DNA from: Hymenobacter persicinus | Lineage (GTDB): Bacteria > Bacteroidota > Bacteroidia > Cytophagales > Hymenobacteraceae | Direction of reading: 5' to 3' | Length of the DNA stretch: 32,718 nucleotides | Assembly (NCBI RefSeq): GCF_004167665.1 | Contig: NZ_SEWE01000051.1 | Coordinates: 1-32,718 of the forward strand | Shown here: positions 15,416-23,096 of the stretch, in pieces | How the letters are laid out: the number at the start of each line of letters is the position of its first letter | Numbering within the stretch: the stretch's first letter is position 1 | Position numbers and translations under genes: made by a program | Notes under the pieces: generated by a model | What the model was told of the DNA's origin: nothing | Databases searched by the model: none | The model's input: only the letters and a program-made list of their open reading frames with translations

Positions 15416-16339
15416 ATGATGCGTTTTCTGCTCCGGCTTTCGCAGCCGCTTCTGCTCGGGCTGCTGCTCAGCGCCTGCCAGCCCGACCGCCAGCCGCGCC
15501 AAGCCCCGGCCGCGCCCCTGGCGCCCCAGCAGCTCACCGACGACCTCGGCCGCAAGCTCACCGTGCCCGCCCGGCCGCGCCGCATTCTGGCCCTGGCCGC
15601 GTCGATGACCGAAATGCTTTACGCCGTGGCCGACACCGCCACCATCGTGGGCCGCACCCAGGTGTGCGACTTTCCGCGGGCGGCCCTGCGCAAGCCCGTC
15701 GTGAACAGCTACCCGCTCGACCTGGAGGCCCTGGTACGCCTGCACCCCGACGTGGTCTTTACCACCGACGGTATCACGTCTTTGGACGACGCGGCCCGGC
15801 TGCAGCAGCTCGGCATTCCGGTGTACTACCAGAAATATGACCAGGTGGCCGACGTGCTGCGCGGTCTCACCGACCTGGGCCGCATTCTGGGCCGCCCGGC
15901 CGCGGCCCAGAAGCTGACCGACTCGCTGGCCACGGAGTTGAAAGCCATTGAGCAGTTGCCCCGCCCAAACCAGCCCCCGGCGGTGCTGGCCATCACCTGG
16001 CAGGACCCGATTTACGTGTACGGCCAGAATACGCTGTTCACGGACAAGATCCGGCTGGCTGGGGGGCGGAACGTGGTGACGGAAAAGTTTGCCCAACCGT
16101 ACCCGGCCCTGACTCGGGAGTACATTCTCCAACTCAATCCCGACGTGCTCATCGGTGGCCGCTTCGGGCAGCTCGACAGCACGTTTTTCAGCAAGTACCC
16201 CGAGCTCAAGCGCATCAAAGCCTACCAGACCCGCCGCGTATTTGCCATTACCGGGGATTTGATGGAGCGCCCCGGCCCGCGGGTTATGGAGTCGGTGCGG
16301 GAGCTGCAACGCCTGATCGGGGCCCCGCCCGCCCCATGA
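15416..16339 (+). CDS. Cobalamin/haem-type ABC transporter substrate-binding lipoprotein (BtuF-like)
   Basis: A 307-residue protein, ATG at 15416 (a second ATG follows at once). The signal MMRFLLRLSQPLLLGLLLSAC has a lipobox LSAC with Cys21, so it should be anchored in the envelope. The mature part is a class III helical-backbone binding protein: DDLGRKLTVPARPRRILALAASMTEMLYAVAD at the start, ALVRLHPDVVFTTDGIT, then a second lobe with GGRNVVTEKFAQPYPALTREYILQLNPDVLIGG. That pattern is shared by vitamin B12, haem and siderophore binding proteins, so the ligand cannot be fixed from sequence. Its stop overlaps the permease start by 4 bases (ATGA at 16336-16339), implying translational coupling. 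No ATPase gene follows. Confidence 0.87.
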   Translation: MMRFLLRLSQPLLLGLLLSACQPDRQPRQAPAAPLAPQQLTDDLGRKLTVPARPRRILALAASMTEMLYAVADTATIVGRTQVCDFPRAALRKPVVNSYPLDLEALVRLHPDVVFTTDGITSLDDAARLQQLGIPVYYQKYDQVADVLRGLTDLGRILGRPAAAQKLTDSLATELKAIEQLPRPNQPPAVLAITWQDPIYVYGQNTLFTDKIRLAGGRNVVTEKFAQPYPALTREYILQLNPDVLIGGRFGQLDSTFFSKYPELKRIKAYQTRRVFAITGDLMERPGPRVMESVRELQRLIGAPPAP

Positions 16340-17343
16340 GGCGTCGCCCGGCCCCCTGGATTCTGGCGGCCCTGCTGCTGCTAACAGTGCTGGTCGTGGC
16401 GGGCCTGCGGGTGGGCAGCTTTGCGCTGGACTACGCTTTTATCGGCCGCACCCTGCTGCACTACGACCCCACCGACCCCGCCCAGCTCGTGCTGGTGCAG
16501 CTGCGGCTGCCGCGGATTCTGCTGGCCCTGCTGGCCGGGGCGGGGCTGGCCGTGAGTGGCTACCTGATGCAGGCCATGGTCAACAACGCCCTGGCCGACC
16601 CCTACCTGCTCGGCACAGCCTCGGGCGCTTCGCTGGGTGCCATTCTGTGCTTTGCCCTGCTGCCCGACGTACTGCTCCACGGCCTGTATTTGCCCCCGCT
16701 GGCGGCCCTGGCCGGGGCCTTGGGCACCACGCTGGTGGTGGTGGCGCTGGGCTCCCAGCGCGGCAAGCTGATTCCGACCCAGCTGCTGCTGGCGGGGGTG
16801 GCGCTGAGCTCCCTGACCACGGCTATCGGCGGGCTGCTCACGTTTTTGTCGACTTCCGAGGGCAAGCTGCGCACGGTGGTGTTCTGGGCCATGGGCAGCT
16901 TCGAGCGCGCCGGCTGGGACGTGCTGCCCTACCCGGCCGGGGCGCTGGTGCTGGCCCTGCTGGCGCTGACATTTCTGCAGAAAAACCTCAACGTGCTGCT
17001 GCTCGGCGAAGAGCGGGCTCAGGCCCTGGGCGTGCCCGTGGCCCGCACCCGCTGGCTGCTCGTGCTGCTGGCTTCGGGCCTGACGGGCTGCATTGTGGCG
17101 CTGTGCGGGCCGGTGGGCTTCGTGGGCCTGATGATTCCCCACCTCACGCGCTGGCTGCTGGGCGTCACGGGCCGGGCCAATCTGCTGTTCTGCGCCCTGC
17201 TCGGCGCCGACTTCCTGCTCGGCTGCGACCTGCTGGCCCGGCTGCTCTACCCGCCGGCCGGTTTGCCCGTCGGCCTGATTACGGCCCTGTTCGGCGTACC
17301 GTTCTTCGTATATTTGCTGCGAAATAGAGGACTTAGGGCTTAG
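16336..17343 (+). CDS. FecCD/BtuC-family ABC transporter permease
   Basis: A 335-residue inner-membrane protein with about ten hydrophobic segments, standard for the family. Landmarks: LRLPRILLALLAGAGLAVSGYLMQAMVNNALADPYLLGTASGASLGA, and near the C-terminus GPVGFVGLMIPHLTRWLLG followed by LPVGLITALFGVPFFVYLLR. The GAxLALSG-like region and the GPVxFVGLxxPH motif are the ATPase-coupling and gate regions of BtuC/FhuB/FecCD. It works with the binding protein immediately upstream to import vitamin B12, haem or a ferric siderophore. The gene for the nucleotide-binding subunit, normally next, is missing here; queD-like and lpxB genes follow. The last codons lie inside a CTTAGG repeat cluster. Confidence 0.92.
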   Translation: MRRRPAPWILAALLLLTVLVVAGLRVGSFALDYAFIGRTLLHYDPTDPAQLVLVQLRLPRILLALLAGAGLAVSGYLMQAMVNNALADPYLLGTASGASLGAILCFALLPDVLLHGLYLPPLAALAGALGTTLVVVALGSQRGKLIPTQLLLAGVALSSLTTAIGGLLTFLSTSEGKLRTVVFWAMGSFERAGWDVLPYPAGALVLALLALTFLQKNLNVLLLGEERAQALGVPVARTRWLLVLLASGLTGCIVALCGPVGFVGLMIPHLTRWLLGVTGRANLLFCALLGADFLLGCDLLARLLYPPAGLPVGLITALFGVPFFVYLLRNRGLRA

Positions 17344-17428
17344 GTTTTGGGAGCATCGACGGCGGGCGCCAGCGTGGCCAGCCCAGCCATTGCCTCCTAA
17401 GGGCTTAAGCCCTAAGTTCTAACCTAAG
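17331..17428. repeat. Cluster of CTTAGG/CCTAAG inverted repeats between the permease and PTPS genes
   Basis: CTTAGG occurs at 17332-17337 and 17339-17344 (containing the permease stop codon), and its complement CCTAAG at 17396-17401, 17411-17416 and 17423-17428. ACTTAGGGCTTA (17331-17342) pairs perfectly with TAAGCCCTAAGT (17406-17417). The right side also holds the self-palindrome AGGGCTTAAGCCCT at 17400-17413. No T-run follows, so it is not a standard terminator. Confidence 0.8.
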
Positions 17429-17439
17429 AATCCCCGCGA

Positions 17440-17856
17440 ATGATTTACGTAAGCCGGCAGGAGCATTTCAACGCCGCTCACAAGCTGTACAACCCCGCCT
17501 GGAGCCAGGAGCGCAACCAGGAAGTATTCGGCCCCTGCGCCAATACCAACTGGCACGGGCACAACTACGACCTGATTGTGACCGTGAAAGGCCACCCCGA
17601 CCCGGAAACTGGTTTCGTGGTCGACCTCAAGGCGCTCAGCGTGCTGATCCGCACCCACATTGTGGACCAGGTCGACCATAAAAATCTCAACCTGGACGTG
17701 CCGTTCATGAAAGACCAGCTGGCCAGCACCGAAAACCTAGTGGTGGCTTTCTGGCGGATTCTGGCCCCCGAAATTCCGAAAATCTCCGGCGCCCAGCTCC
17801 ACTGCATCAAGCTCTACGAAACGCCCCGCAACTTCGTGGAGTACTACGGCGAATAA
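17440..17856 (+). CDS. 6-pyruvoyl tetrahydropterin synthase / QueD family enzyme
   Basis: A 138-residue cytoplasmic enzyme acting on dihydroneopterin triphosphate. Zinc ligands are H14 (FNAAHKL), H39 and H41 (WHGHNY). Catalytic residues: C33 in GPCANTNWHGH, D79-H80 in VDHKNLNLD, and E127 in KLYETP. The spacing C-x5-HGHNY is that of tetrahydrobiopterin-type PTPS; Escherichia coli QueD has C-x3-HGH. So the product could be 6-pyruvoyl-tetrahydropterin or, as in queuosine synthesis, 6-carboxy-tetrahydropterin; the sequence does not settle it. No queC, queE or queF is nearby. ATG at 17440 gives the standard N-terminus. lpxB starts 26 bases downstream, so the two may be co-transcribed. Confidence 0.88.
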   Translation: MIYVSRQEHFNAAHKLYNPAWSQERNQEVFGPCANTNWHGHNYDLIVTVKGHPDPETGFVVDLKALSVLIRTHIVDQVDHKNLNLDVPFMKDQLASTENLVVAFWRILAPEIPKISGAQLHCIKLYETPRNFVEYYGE

Positions 17857-17882
17857 TCAATTCTGAATTCGGAATTACCTAC

Positions 17883-18992
17883 ATGAAGTATTACCTGATA
17901 GCCGGGGAGCGTTCCGGCGACTTTCACGCCTCGCACCTCATGCGCGAACTGCGCCAGCAAGACCCCGAAGCTGAGTTCCGGGGCTGGGGCGGCGACATGA
18001 TGCAGGCCGAAGGCGGTACGCTCGTGCACCACTACCAGGAAATGGCCATCATGGGCTTCTGGGAGGCGGCTACCAGCATTCTGAAGTTTCGCGGCTACCT
18101 CAAGGAGTGCCAGCGCGACATTCAGGCCTACCAGCCCGACGTGGTGATTCTGGTGGACTACGCCGGCTTCAACCTGCGGGTGGCCAAGTTTGCCAAGGCC
18201 GCCGGGCTGAAGGTGTTCTACTATATTTCGCCCAAGATCTGGGCCTGGAACCAGGGGCGGGTGCACACGGTGAAAGCCCTCGTGGACAAGATGTTCGTGA
18301 TTCTGCCCTTCGAAAAGGAGTTTTACCAGCGCTTCGGCTACGACGTGGACTACATCGGCAACCCCACTGTGGATGCCATTGCCGAGCACTCGGTCAGCCC
18401 CGACTTCTACGAGCGGAATCACCTCGACCCGCAGAAAAAGATTATTGCCGTGCTGCCCGGCTCGCGCAAGCAGGAAATCGAGGAAATGCTCTACGAGATG
18501 CTGGCCATCCTGCCGCCCTTCCTCGACTACCAGTTCATCGTGGCCGGCGTCACGAACCTGGATCGGAACTACTACGCCAACTTCGAGCGCAACAACGTAC
18601 GCATCCTCTTCGACCAGACCTACGACCTGCTCGGGCACGCCCAGGCGGCCCTGGTCACGAGCGGCACCGCTACCCTGGAAACGGCCCTGTTCAACGTGCC
18701 GCAGGTGGTGTGCTACCGCACCAGCGCCGTGTCGTACGCCATTGGCAAGGCTGTCATCAAGGTGCCCTACATTTCCCTGGTCAACCTGATTGCGGGCCGG
18801 GAAGTGGTAAAAGAGCTGATCCAGGGCGAATTCAACTCCCGCAACCTTGTGCAGGAGCTCAAGAAAGTGCTCCAGGACGACGCCTTTATTGCCGAGCAGA
18901 AAGCCGGCTATGCTGAGCTTCAGGAAAAGCTGGGTCGCAACAATGCCGCCAAGAAAGCCGCGGAGTTGATGGTGGGCTATTTGAAAAAGTAA
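17883..18992 (+). CDS. lpxB: Lipid-A-disaccharide synthase
   Basis: A 369-residue glycosyltransferase (family GT19), normal length, ATG at 17883. It joins UDP-2,3-diacylglucosamine and lipid X to form the lipid A disaccharide at the inner face of the cytoplasmic membrane. Signatures: AGERSGDFHASHLM near the N-terminus, FRGWGGDMMQAEG, YISPKIWAWNQGRV, LPGSRKQEIEEML, SGTATLETALFNVPQVVCYRTS and YISLVNLIAGREVVKELIQ. It follows the PTPS gene by 26 bases, a spacer with an imperfect AATTC/GAATT repeat. It converges with the histidine kinase gene, with 24 bases between stop codons and no obvious hairpin. Confidence 0.95.
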   Translation: MKYYLIAGERSGDFHASHLMRELRQQDPEAEFRGWGGDMMQAEGGTLVHHYQEMAIMGFWEAATSILKFRGYLKECQRDIQAYQPDVVILVDYAGFNLRVAKFAKAAGLKVFYYISPKIWAWNQGRVHTVKALVDKMFVILPFEKEFYQRFGYDVDYIGNPTVDAIAEHSVSPDFYERNHLDPQKKIIAVLPGSRKQEIEEMLYEMLAILPPFLDYQFIVAGVTNLDRNYYANFERNNVRILFDQTYDLLGHAQAALVTSGTATLETALFNVPQVVCYRTSAVSYAIGKAVIKVPYISLVNLIAGREVVKELIQGEFNSRNLVQELKKVLQDDAFIAEQKAGYAELQEKLGRNNAAKKAAELMVGYLKK

Positions 18993-19016
18993 GTCGGAAA
19001 CCGAGCTGCCTGGGCT

Positions 19017-19919
19017 TTACCGAAGCGGCAGCCGCACCGTGACCACGGTGCCGGCATCATCGGACTCGATTCTGAGGTGGCCGCCGTGCAGCTCCACAAT
19101 TCGCTGGGCTACGGTCAGGCCCAGGCCGTGGCCGGGGCGCTGGCGGGCATTTTCGCCCTGAAAAAACAGCTCGGACACCCGCGGCAGCTCCGCGGGCGGA
19201 ATACCCAGGCCGTAGTCCTGAATCAGTAGCAGGGCCGCCGCGCCGTCGGTGCTTAGCGTGACGAGCCCGCGCTGGTCGGGGGAAAACTTGCCGGCGTTGT
19301 CGAGCAGGTGCACCAGAGCCCGGGTTAGCAGGTCGGCGTCGCCGGGCACGGTGAGCGGGCCGGGCAGCTCGGCAAGCGGGGACGCAAAGTCAAGCTGCAT
19401 TTCATAAGCCGGCCGGCGGGCCTTGAGCACCGATATAGCCTGGTAGATGACCTCATCCAGGGCCACGGGCTGCGCAACCAAGCGGCTGCCGGGCAGTTGG
19501 GCCAGCAGGAGCAGGTCGTCGGCCAGCTGATTGAAGCGGGTAACGTCTTGGAGCACGGAGCGCCAGGTCTGTTCGTGCTGCTCCACGCTGCGGGCCTTGA
19601 TCAGAGTCACTTCGATCTGGCCGGTGATGCTGGTCAGGGGCGTGCGCAGCTTATGGGCGGCCTGCACCAACAGGCGGCGCTGGTCGTCGGTGGCGGCTTG
19701 GTGCCGCGCTAACAGCTCGTTGAGGCTGCCGATAAGCTGCCCGGTTTCTGCGGGGGCTGAGGTGCTGGGCAGGCGCAGGCTAGGCGCAGCGAGACTAAGG
19801 CGACGAACCTGCTCGGCGAGCTGGGCCAGGGCCCGGCGGGTGCGGCGGTGCTGCCACCAGCCCAGGCCGCCCAGCAGGGCCGCGCCCGTCACAAAGCCCA
19901 GGAGCAGGGAAAGCAGCAT
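19017..19919 (-). CDS. Short membrane-anchored sensor histidine kinase
   Basis: A 300-residue kinase, ATG at 19919. One hydrophobic N-terminal helix (about 1-22) is followed by a short HAMP-like linker (30-75); there is no periplasmic sensor domain. The HisKA phospho-acceptor is H89 in AAHKLRTP. The residue after the His is Lys90 where Glu or Asp is usual; Gln is also known in other kinases. The ATP lid is complete: N box LVHLLDNAGKFS (N208), G1 DYGLGIPP (D235), G2 GHGLGL (263-268). It starts 3 bases after the response-regulator stop codon, so the two form an operon. With no sensor domain it may read a membrane or partner signal; the cue is unknown. Confidence 0.9.
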   Translation of the reverse strand: MLLSLLLGFVTGAALLGGLGWWQHRRTRRALAQLAEQVRRLSLAAPSLRLPSTSAPAETGQLIGSLNELLARHQAATDDQRRLLVQAAHKLRTPLTSITGQIEVTLIKARSVEQHEQTWRSVLQDVTRFNQLADDLLLLAQLPGSRLVAQPVALDEVIYQAISVLKARRPAYEMQLDFASPLAELPGPLTVPGDADLLTRALVHLLDNAGKFSPDQRGLVTLSTDGAAALLLIQDYGLGIPPAELPRVSELFFQGENARQRPGHGLGLTVAQRIVELHGGHLRIESDDAGTVVTVRLPLR

Positions 19920-19922
19920 GCG

Positions 19923-20603
19923 TCAGGCCCGGCGTTCTTCCAGAATGTAGCCGATGCCATTCAGGGTGTGAATCAGCTTGGGCGAGAAGTCCTTGTCAAT
20001 CTTTTTGCGCAGGTAGTTCACGTACACGTCCACCACGTTGGTGCCGGTGTCGAAGGACAGGTCCCAGACTTCGCCCACGATTTCCTGGCGGGTAAGAGCC
20101 CGGCCCTGGTTGTGCATCAGGTATTCGAGCAAAGCCAGTTCGCGCACCGTGAGGTCGATGCGCTGGTTGCCGCGCTTGACCACCTTGCTCTGGCCGTGCA
20201 GTTCCAGGTCGGCCACTTTCAGCACGTTTTCCTCGGGCACGGGCAGGTAGCGGCGGTGCAGGGCCCGCAGCCGGGCCAGCAGCTCGTTGAATTCGAAGGG
20301 CTTGACTAAGTAGTCGTCGGCGCCGGCGTCGAAGCCCAGCAGCTTATCGTCGGTGGAGCTCATGGCCGTGAGCATCAGCACGGGCAGCTGGGGAAAGCGC
20401 TGCCGAATGGTGCGGCACAGTTCCAGGCCGCTCATCTCGGGCAGGTTCACGTCCAGAATGAGGGCCGTGAACTCAGCGGCGGCCAGTTGGCGCAGTGCCG
20501 CCGCGGCATCCAGGGCCACGGCGGCACTCAGCCCATAATCCTCCAGCCCGCCTTTCAGGAAAGTCGCCACTTTCAACTCATCTTCAACAATCAGTATTTT
20601 CAT
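19923..20603 (-). CDS. OmpR/PhoB-family response regulator
   Basis: A 226-residue protein. The frame is open further upstream, but ATG at 20603 gives the canonical start MKILIVEDELKVATFLKGGL. The receiver domain (1-120) has the acidic pair E7-D8, phospho-acceptor D51 in LILDVNLPEM, the switch Thr in MLTAMSS and Lys in DYLVKPFEF. The C-terminal winged helix (about 130-226) shows LTVRELALLEYLMHNQGRALTRQEIVGEVWD and VVDVYVNYLRKKID...IHTLNGIGYIL, the PhoB/OmpR DNA-binding domain. It is downstream of the SulP-carbonic anhydrase gene (117-base gap with GC-rich hairpins, e.g. GCCGGGC 20691-20697 with GCCCGGC 20707-20713) and 3 bases before the kinase gene. Targets unknown. Confidence 0.93.
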   Translation of the reverse strand: MKILIVEDELKVATFLKGGLEDYGLSAAVALDAAAALRQLAAAEFTALILDVNLPEMSGLELCRTIRQRFPQLPVLMLTAMSSTDDKLLGFDAGADDYLVKPFEFNELLARLRALHRRYLPVPEENVLKVADLELHGQSKVVKRGNQRIDLTVRELALLEYLMHNQGRALTRQEIVGEVWDLSFDTGTNVVDVYVNYLRKKIDKDFSPKLIHTLNGIGYILEERRA

Positions 20604-20720
20604 TGCGGCAGGGGTTGGATTACGGGCTGGCGGCCACCGGAAGGTAGTACGCAACAGCCGAGGTTAACGGGCGGTTTTCGCCCGGAAAGTGCCGGGCCAC
20701 TGCAGAGCCCGGCGCCGGGG

Positions 20721-23096
20721 CTACGGCACGCCCAGCGGGTTATCGGAGTCGAAGGGAGGAATGGCAATGATGGGGCCGCCGGCCTCGGCCGGGGTGAGCG
20801 AGTAAATCGACGGGGCTTGGTAGAGCGAGCCGGGTAGCTTGCGCAGACCGTCGGGGGCCACCTGGTAGCGGAAAATGATGTCGTACTCGGCAAAATCGCG
20901 GCGCACGTCCACTTCCAGGTCCCGGATGAGGCCGCCGTGGCTGTCGTAGACCCAGCCGTGCAGGTGAATGGGCGCCAACTTCTGGTCGGCCTGCTGCACG
21001 GTGCGGGTCTGGTGCAGGTTGTAGACCTGCTCGATGACGTTGAGCTCCACGAGGCGGCGGTACTGCTCGTCCTCAGTTTCGAGGGCACCCAGCTCGTGCT
21101 GGTGCTGGTGCATTACGTCGCGCACGGTGCCCAGCCAGCTGCTGATTACCCCGGCCTCCGCGTTCTGCATGGCCGCCTTCACGCCCCGGCAGCCGTAGTG
21201 TCCGCAGACAATGATGTGCTGAATGCCGAGCACCTCTACCGCGTACTGCAGCACCGACATCAAATTCAAATCGGTGCTCACCACGAGGTTGGCCACGTTG
21301 CGGTGCACAAATACTTCCCCGGGCGCGGTGCCCGTCAGCTCACTGACCGACACGTGGTTGTCGGAGCAGCCGATAAATAAAAACTTCGGGGTCTGCTGAG
21401 CCGCGGCCTCGAAAAAGCGCGGGTTGCGGCGCAGCTTTTCGGCCACCCAGTTGCGGTTGTTCTGAAACAGCTTGTAGTAGGCCTCGAAGTCAGCTTCCTT
21501 GGTCGTGACGTGGGGCTGGGCGGCCAGGTTCTGGGCGTACTCGTCGCCCTGGCGCAGGAATACGAGCTGGATGTTGCGCTGCCGGGCCGTTTCGCGGAAG
21601 TTCTCGATGGCGCTGAGTACGTCCCGGTCGATGAAGGCGGAGTTGGTGCCATCAATTTCCACGGTCGTATCGGCCGGAATGTCCTTGAGCACGGTCATGA
21701 TGCTGGCCTTGTTCAGAAACGAGACATGCTCGCCCAGGCTGATGCGCAGATGGTCCTGGCCCTGCACCGAGTAGCTGTGGAAGAAATGGGCATTCTTGTA
21801 GGTTTCGCGCAGAATAAAGAGCAGCCCGACCATGGCGCCCACCCCAATGCCGATGAGCAGGTCGGTGAGCAGAATGGCGACGATGGTGATAATAAAGGGC
21901 AGAAACTCGGTCAGACCGGCCTGGAAGTGCTGCTTGAAGATGCTGATGCGGGCCAGCTTGTAACCCGTCACGAGCAGGATGGCCGCCAGCGCCGCCCAGG
22001 GCACCTGGTTGAGCAGACTCGGAAACAGCACCACGCTCAGGAGCAGAAACGAGCCGTGGAGCAGAGCCGCTACCTTGGTACGGCCGCCGGCGTTGATGCT
22101 CACCGAGCTGCGCACAATCACCGACGTCAGGGGCAGGCCGCCGAGCAGGCCGCTCACCACGTTGCCGACGCCCTGGGCCTTGAGTTCCCGGTTGGTGGGC
22201 GTCTTTCGCTTGAGCGGGTCCAGTTCGTCGGTGGCCTCCACGGCCAGCAGGGCCTCCAGGCTGGCTACCAGGGCAATGGCGAAGGCAGTGGTATAAACTT
22301 TGGGGTTGAGCAGCTGCGAGAAATCAGGCAGGGTAAACAGGCCGGCAAATTCGGCCGCGCTCCTAGGTACGGGCAGTTGCACGAGGTGGGAGCCGCCCAG
22401 GGCGTAGGCCGGGTTCAGGGCGAAAGCCAGGGCATTAATACCCACGCTCAGCACGATAACCACCAGAGCAGCTGGAATCTTGCCCAACAGGGCGTGGTTT
22501 TTCACCGTCGGCCGCTCCCAGGTGAGCAGCACCGTCAGGCTGGCCAGGGCAATGATGATGGCCGTGGGCACAAACTGCGACACGGCGTGGCGGAGCAGTC
22601 CGCCGATGTTGCCGCCGTCCCAGGGAAACAGCGCCAGGGACTCCACGGCGTCGGCGTCGTAGCCCAGCACGTGGGGAATCTGCTTCAGGATCAGAATGAT
22701 ACCGATGGCGGCCAGCATGCCCTTGATGACGGACGAGGGAAAGAAGTTGCTGATCATGCCGGCCCGCAGCAAGCCCAGCACCACCTGCATCAGGCCCGCC
22801 ACGCAGATGGCCAGTTGGAGTACTTTAAATGAGCCGAGGGCTTCCATGCCGCTGAGCACGACCATAATCAGACCCGCCTCGGGGCCCGAGATGCTCACGG
22901 CCGACTTGCTCAGTGCCCCCACCACCAAGCCCCCGACGATGCCGGCAATGATGCCCGCGAACAGCGGGGCGCCCGAGGCCAGGGCAATGCCCAGACACAG
23001 CGGCACGGCCACCAAAAACGAAACTAGGCCGCCCTGGAAGTCACTTTTGAAGTAGGAGAAGTCCAGAAAGCTGGATTTAGCGGGGGCAGGAGTCAT
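20721..23096 (-). CDS. SulP-family bicarbonate transporter fused to STAS and beta-carbonic anhydrase domains
   Basis: A 791-residue fusion. The frame opens at 23201, but ATG at 23096 (MTPAPAKSSFLDFSYFKSDFQGGLVSFLVAVPLCLG) is the normal SulP start. SulP transporter, about 10-14 membrane helices, residues 1-430; STAS-like domain about 440-540 (VEIDGTNSAFIDRDVLSAIENF); beta-carbonic anhydrase about 555-760. Anhydrase zinc ligands are C577, H633 and C636 (CGHYGC). The usual CxDxR reads C577-S-D579-N-H581: the dyad Arg is His, by a CGC-to-CAC codon. Expected role: import of bicarbonate with interconversion to CO2 at the membrane; sulfate or another anion is possible. It has a leader of about 180 bases and may be co-transcribed with the two-component genes downstream. 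Confidence 0.92.
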   Translation of the reverse strand: MTPAPAKSSFLDFSYFKSDFQGGLVSFLVAVPLCLGIALASGAPLFAGIIAGIVGGLVVGALSKSAVSISGPEAGLIMVVLSGMEALGSFKVLQLAICVAGLMQVVLGLLRAGMISNFFPSSVIKGMLAAIGIILILKQIPHVLGYDADAVESLALFPWDGGNIGGLLRHAVSQFVPTAIIIALASLTVLLTWERPTVKNHALLGKIPAALVVIVLSVGINALAFALNPAYALGGSHLVQLPVPRSAAEFAGLFTLPDFSQLLNPKVYTTAFAIALVASLEALLAVEATDELDPLKRKTPTNRELKAQGVGNVVSGLLGGLPLTSVIVRSSVSINAGGRTKVAALLHGSFLLLSVVLFPSLLNQVPWAALAAILLVTGYKLARISIFKQHFQAGLTEFLPFIITIVAILLTDLLIGIGVGAMVGLLFILRETYKNAHFFHSYSVQGQDHLRISLGEHVSFLNKASIMTVLKDIPADTTVEIDGTNSAFIDRDVLSAIENFRETARQRNIQLVFLRQGDEYAQNLAAQPHVTTKEADFEAYYKLFQNNRNWVAEKLRRNPRFFEAAAQQTPKFLFIGCSDNHVSVSELTGTAPGEVFVHRNVANLVVSTDLNLMSVLQYAVEVLGIQHIIVCGHYGCRGVKAAMQNAEAGVISSWLGTVRDVMHQHQHELGALETEDEQYRRLVELNVIEQVYNLHQTRTVQQADQKLAPIHLHGWVYDSHGGLIRDLEVDVRRDFAEYDIIFRYQVAPDGLRKLPGSLYQAPSIYSLTPAEAGGPIIAIPPFDSDNPLGVP

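Noticed and set aside
17331..17417. Telomere-like TTAGGG/CCCTAA words
   Set aside because: Only isolated copies inside CTTAGG repeats in a bacterial intergenic region; no tandem array, so a chance resemblance.
17857..17882. AATTC/GAATT repeat in the PTPS-lpxB spacer as a regulator site
   Set aside because: Imperfect and only about 18 bases; too weak to distinguish from chance in an AT-rich spacer.
21510..22832. 440-residue plus-strand open frame opposite the SulP fusion
   Set aside because: Composition (His, Gln, Gly-rich, no motif) is that of an antisense shadow; the minus strand encodes a recognisable transporter.
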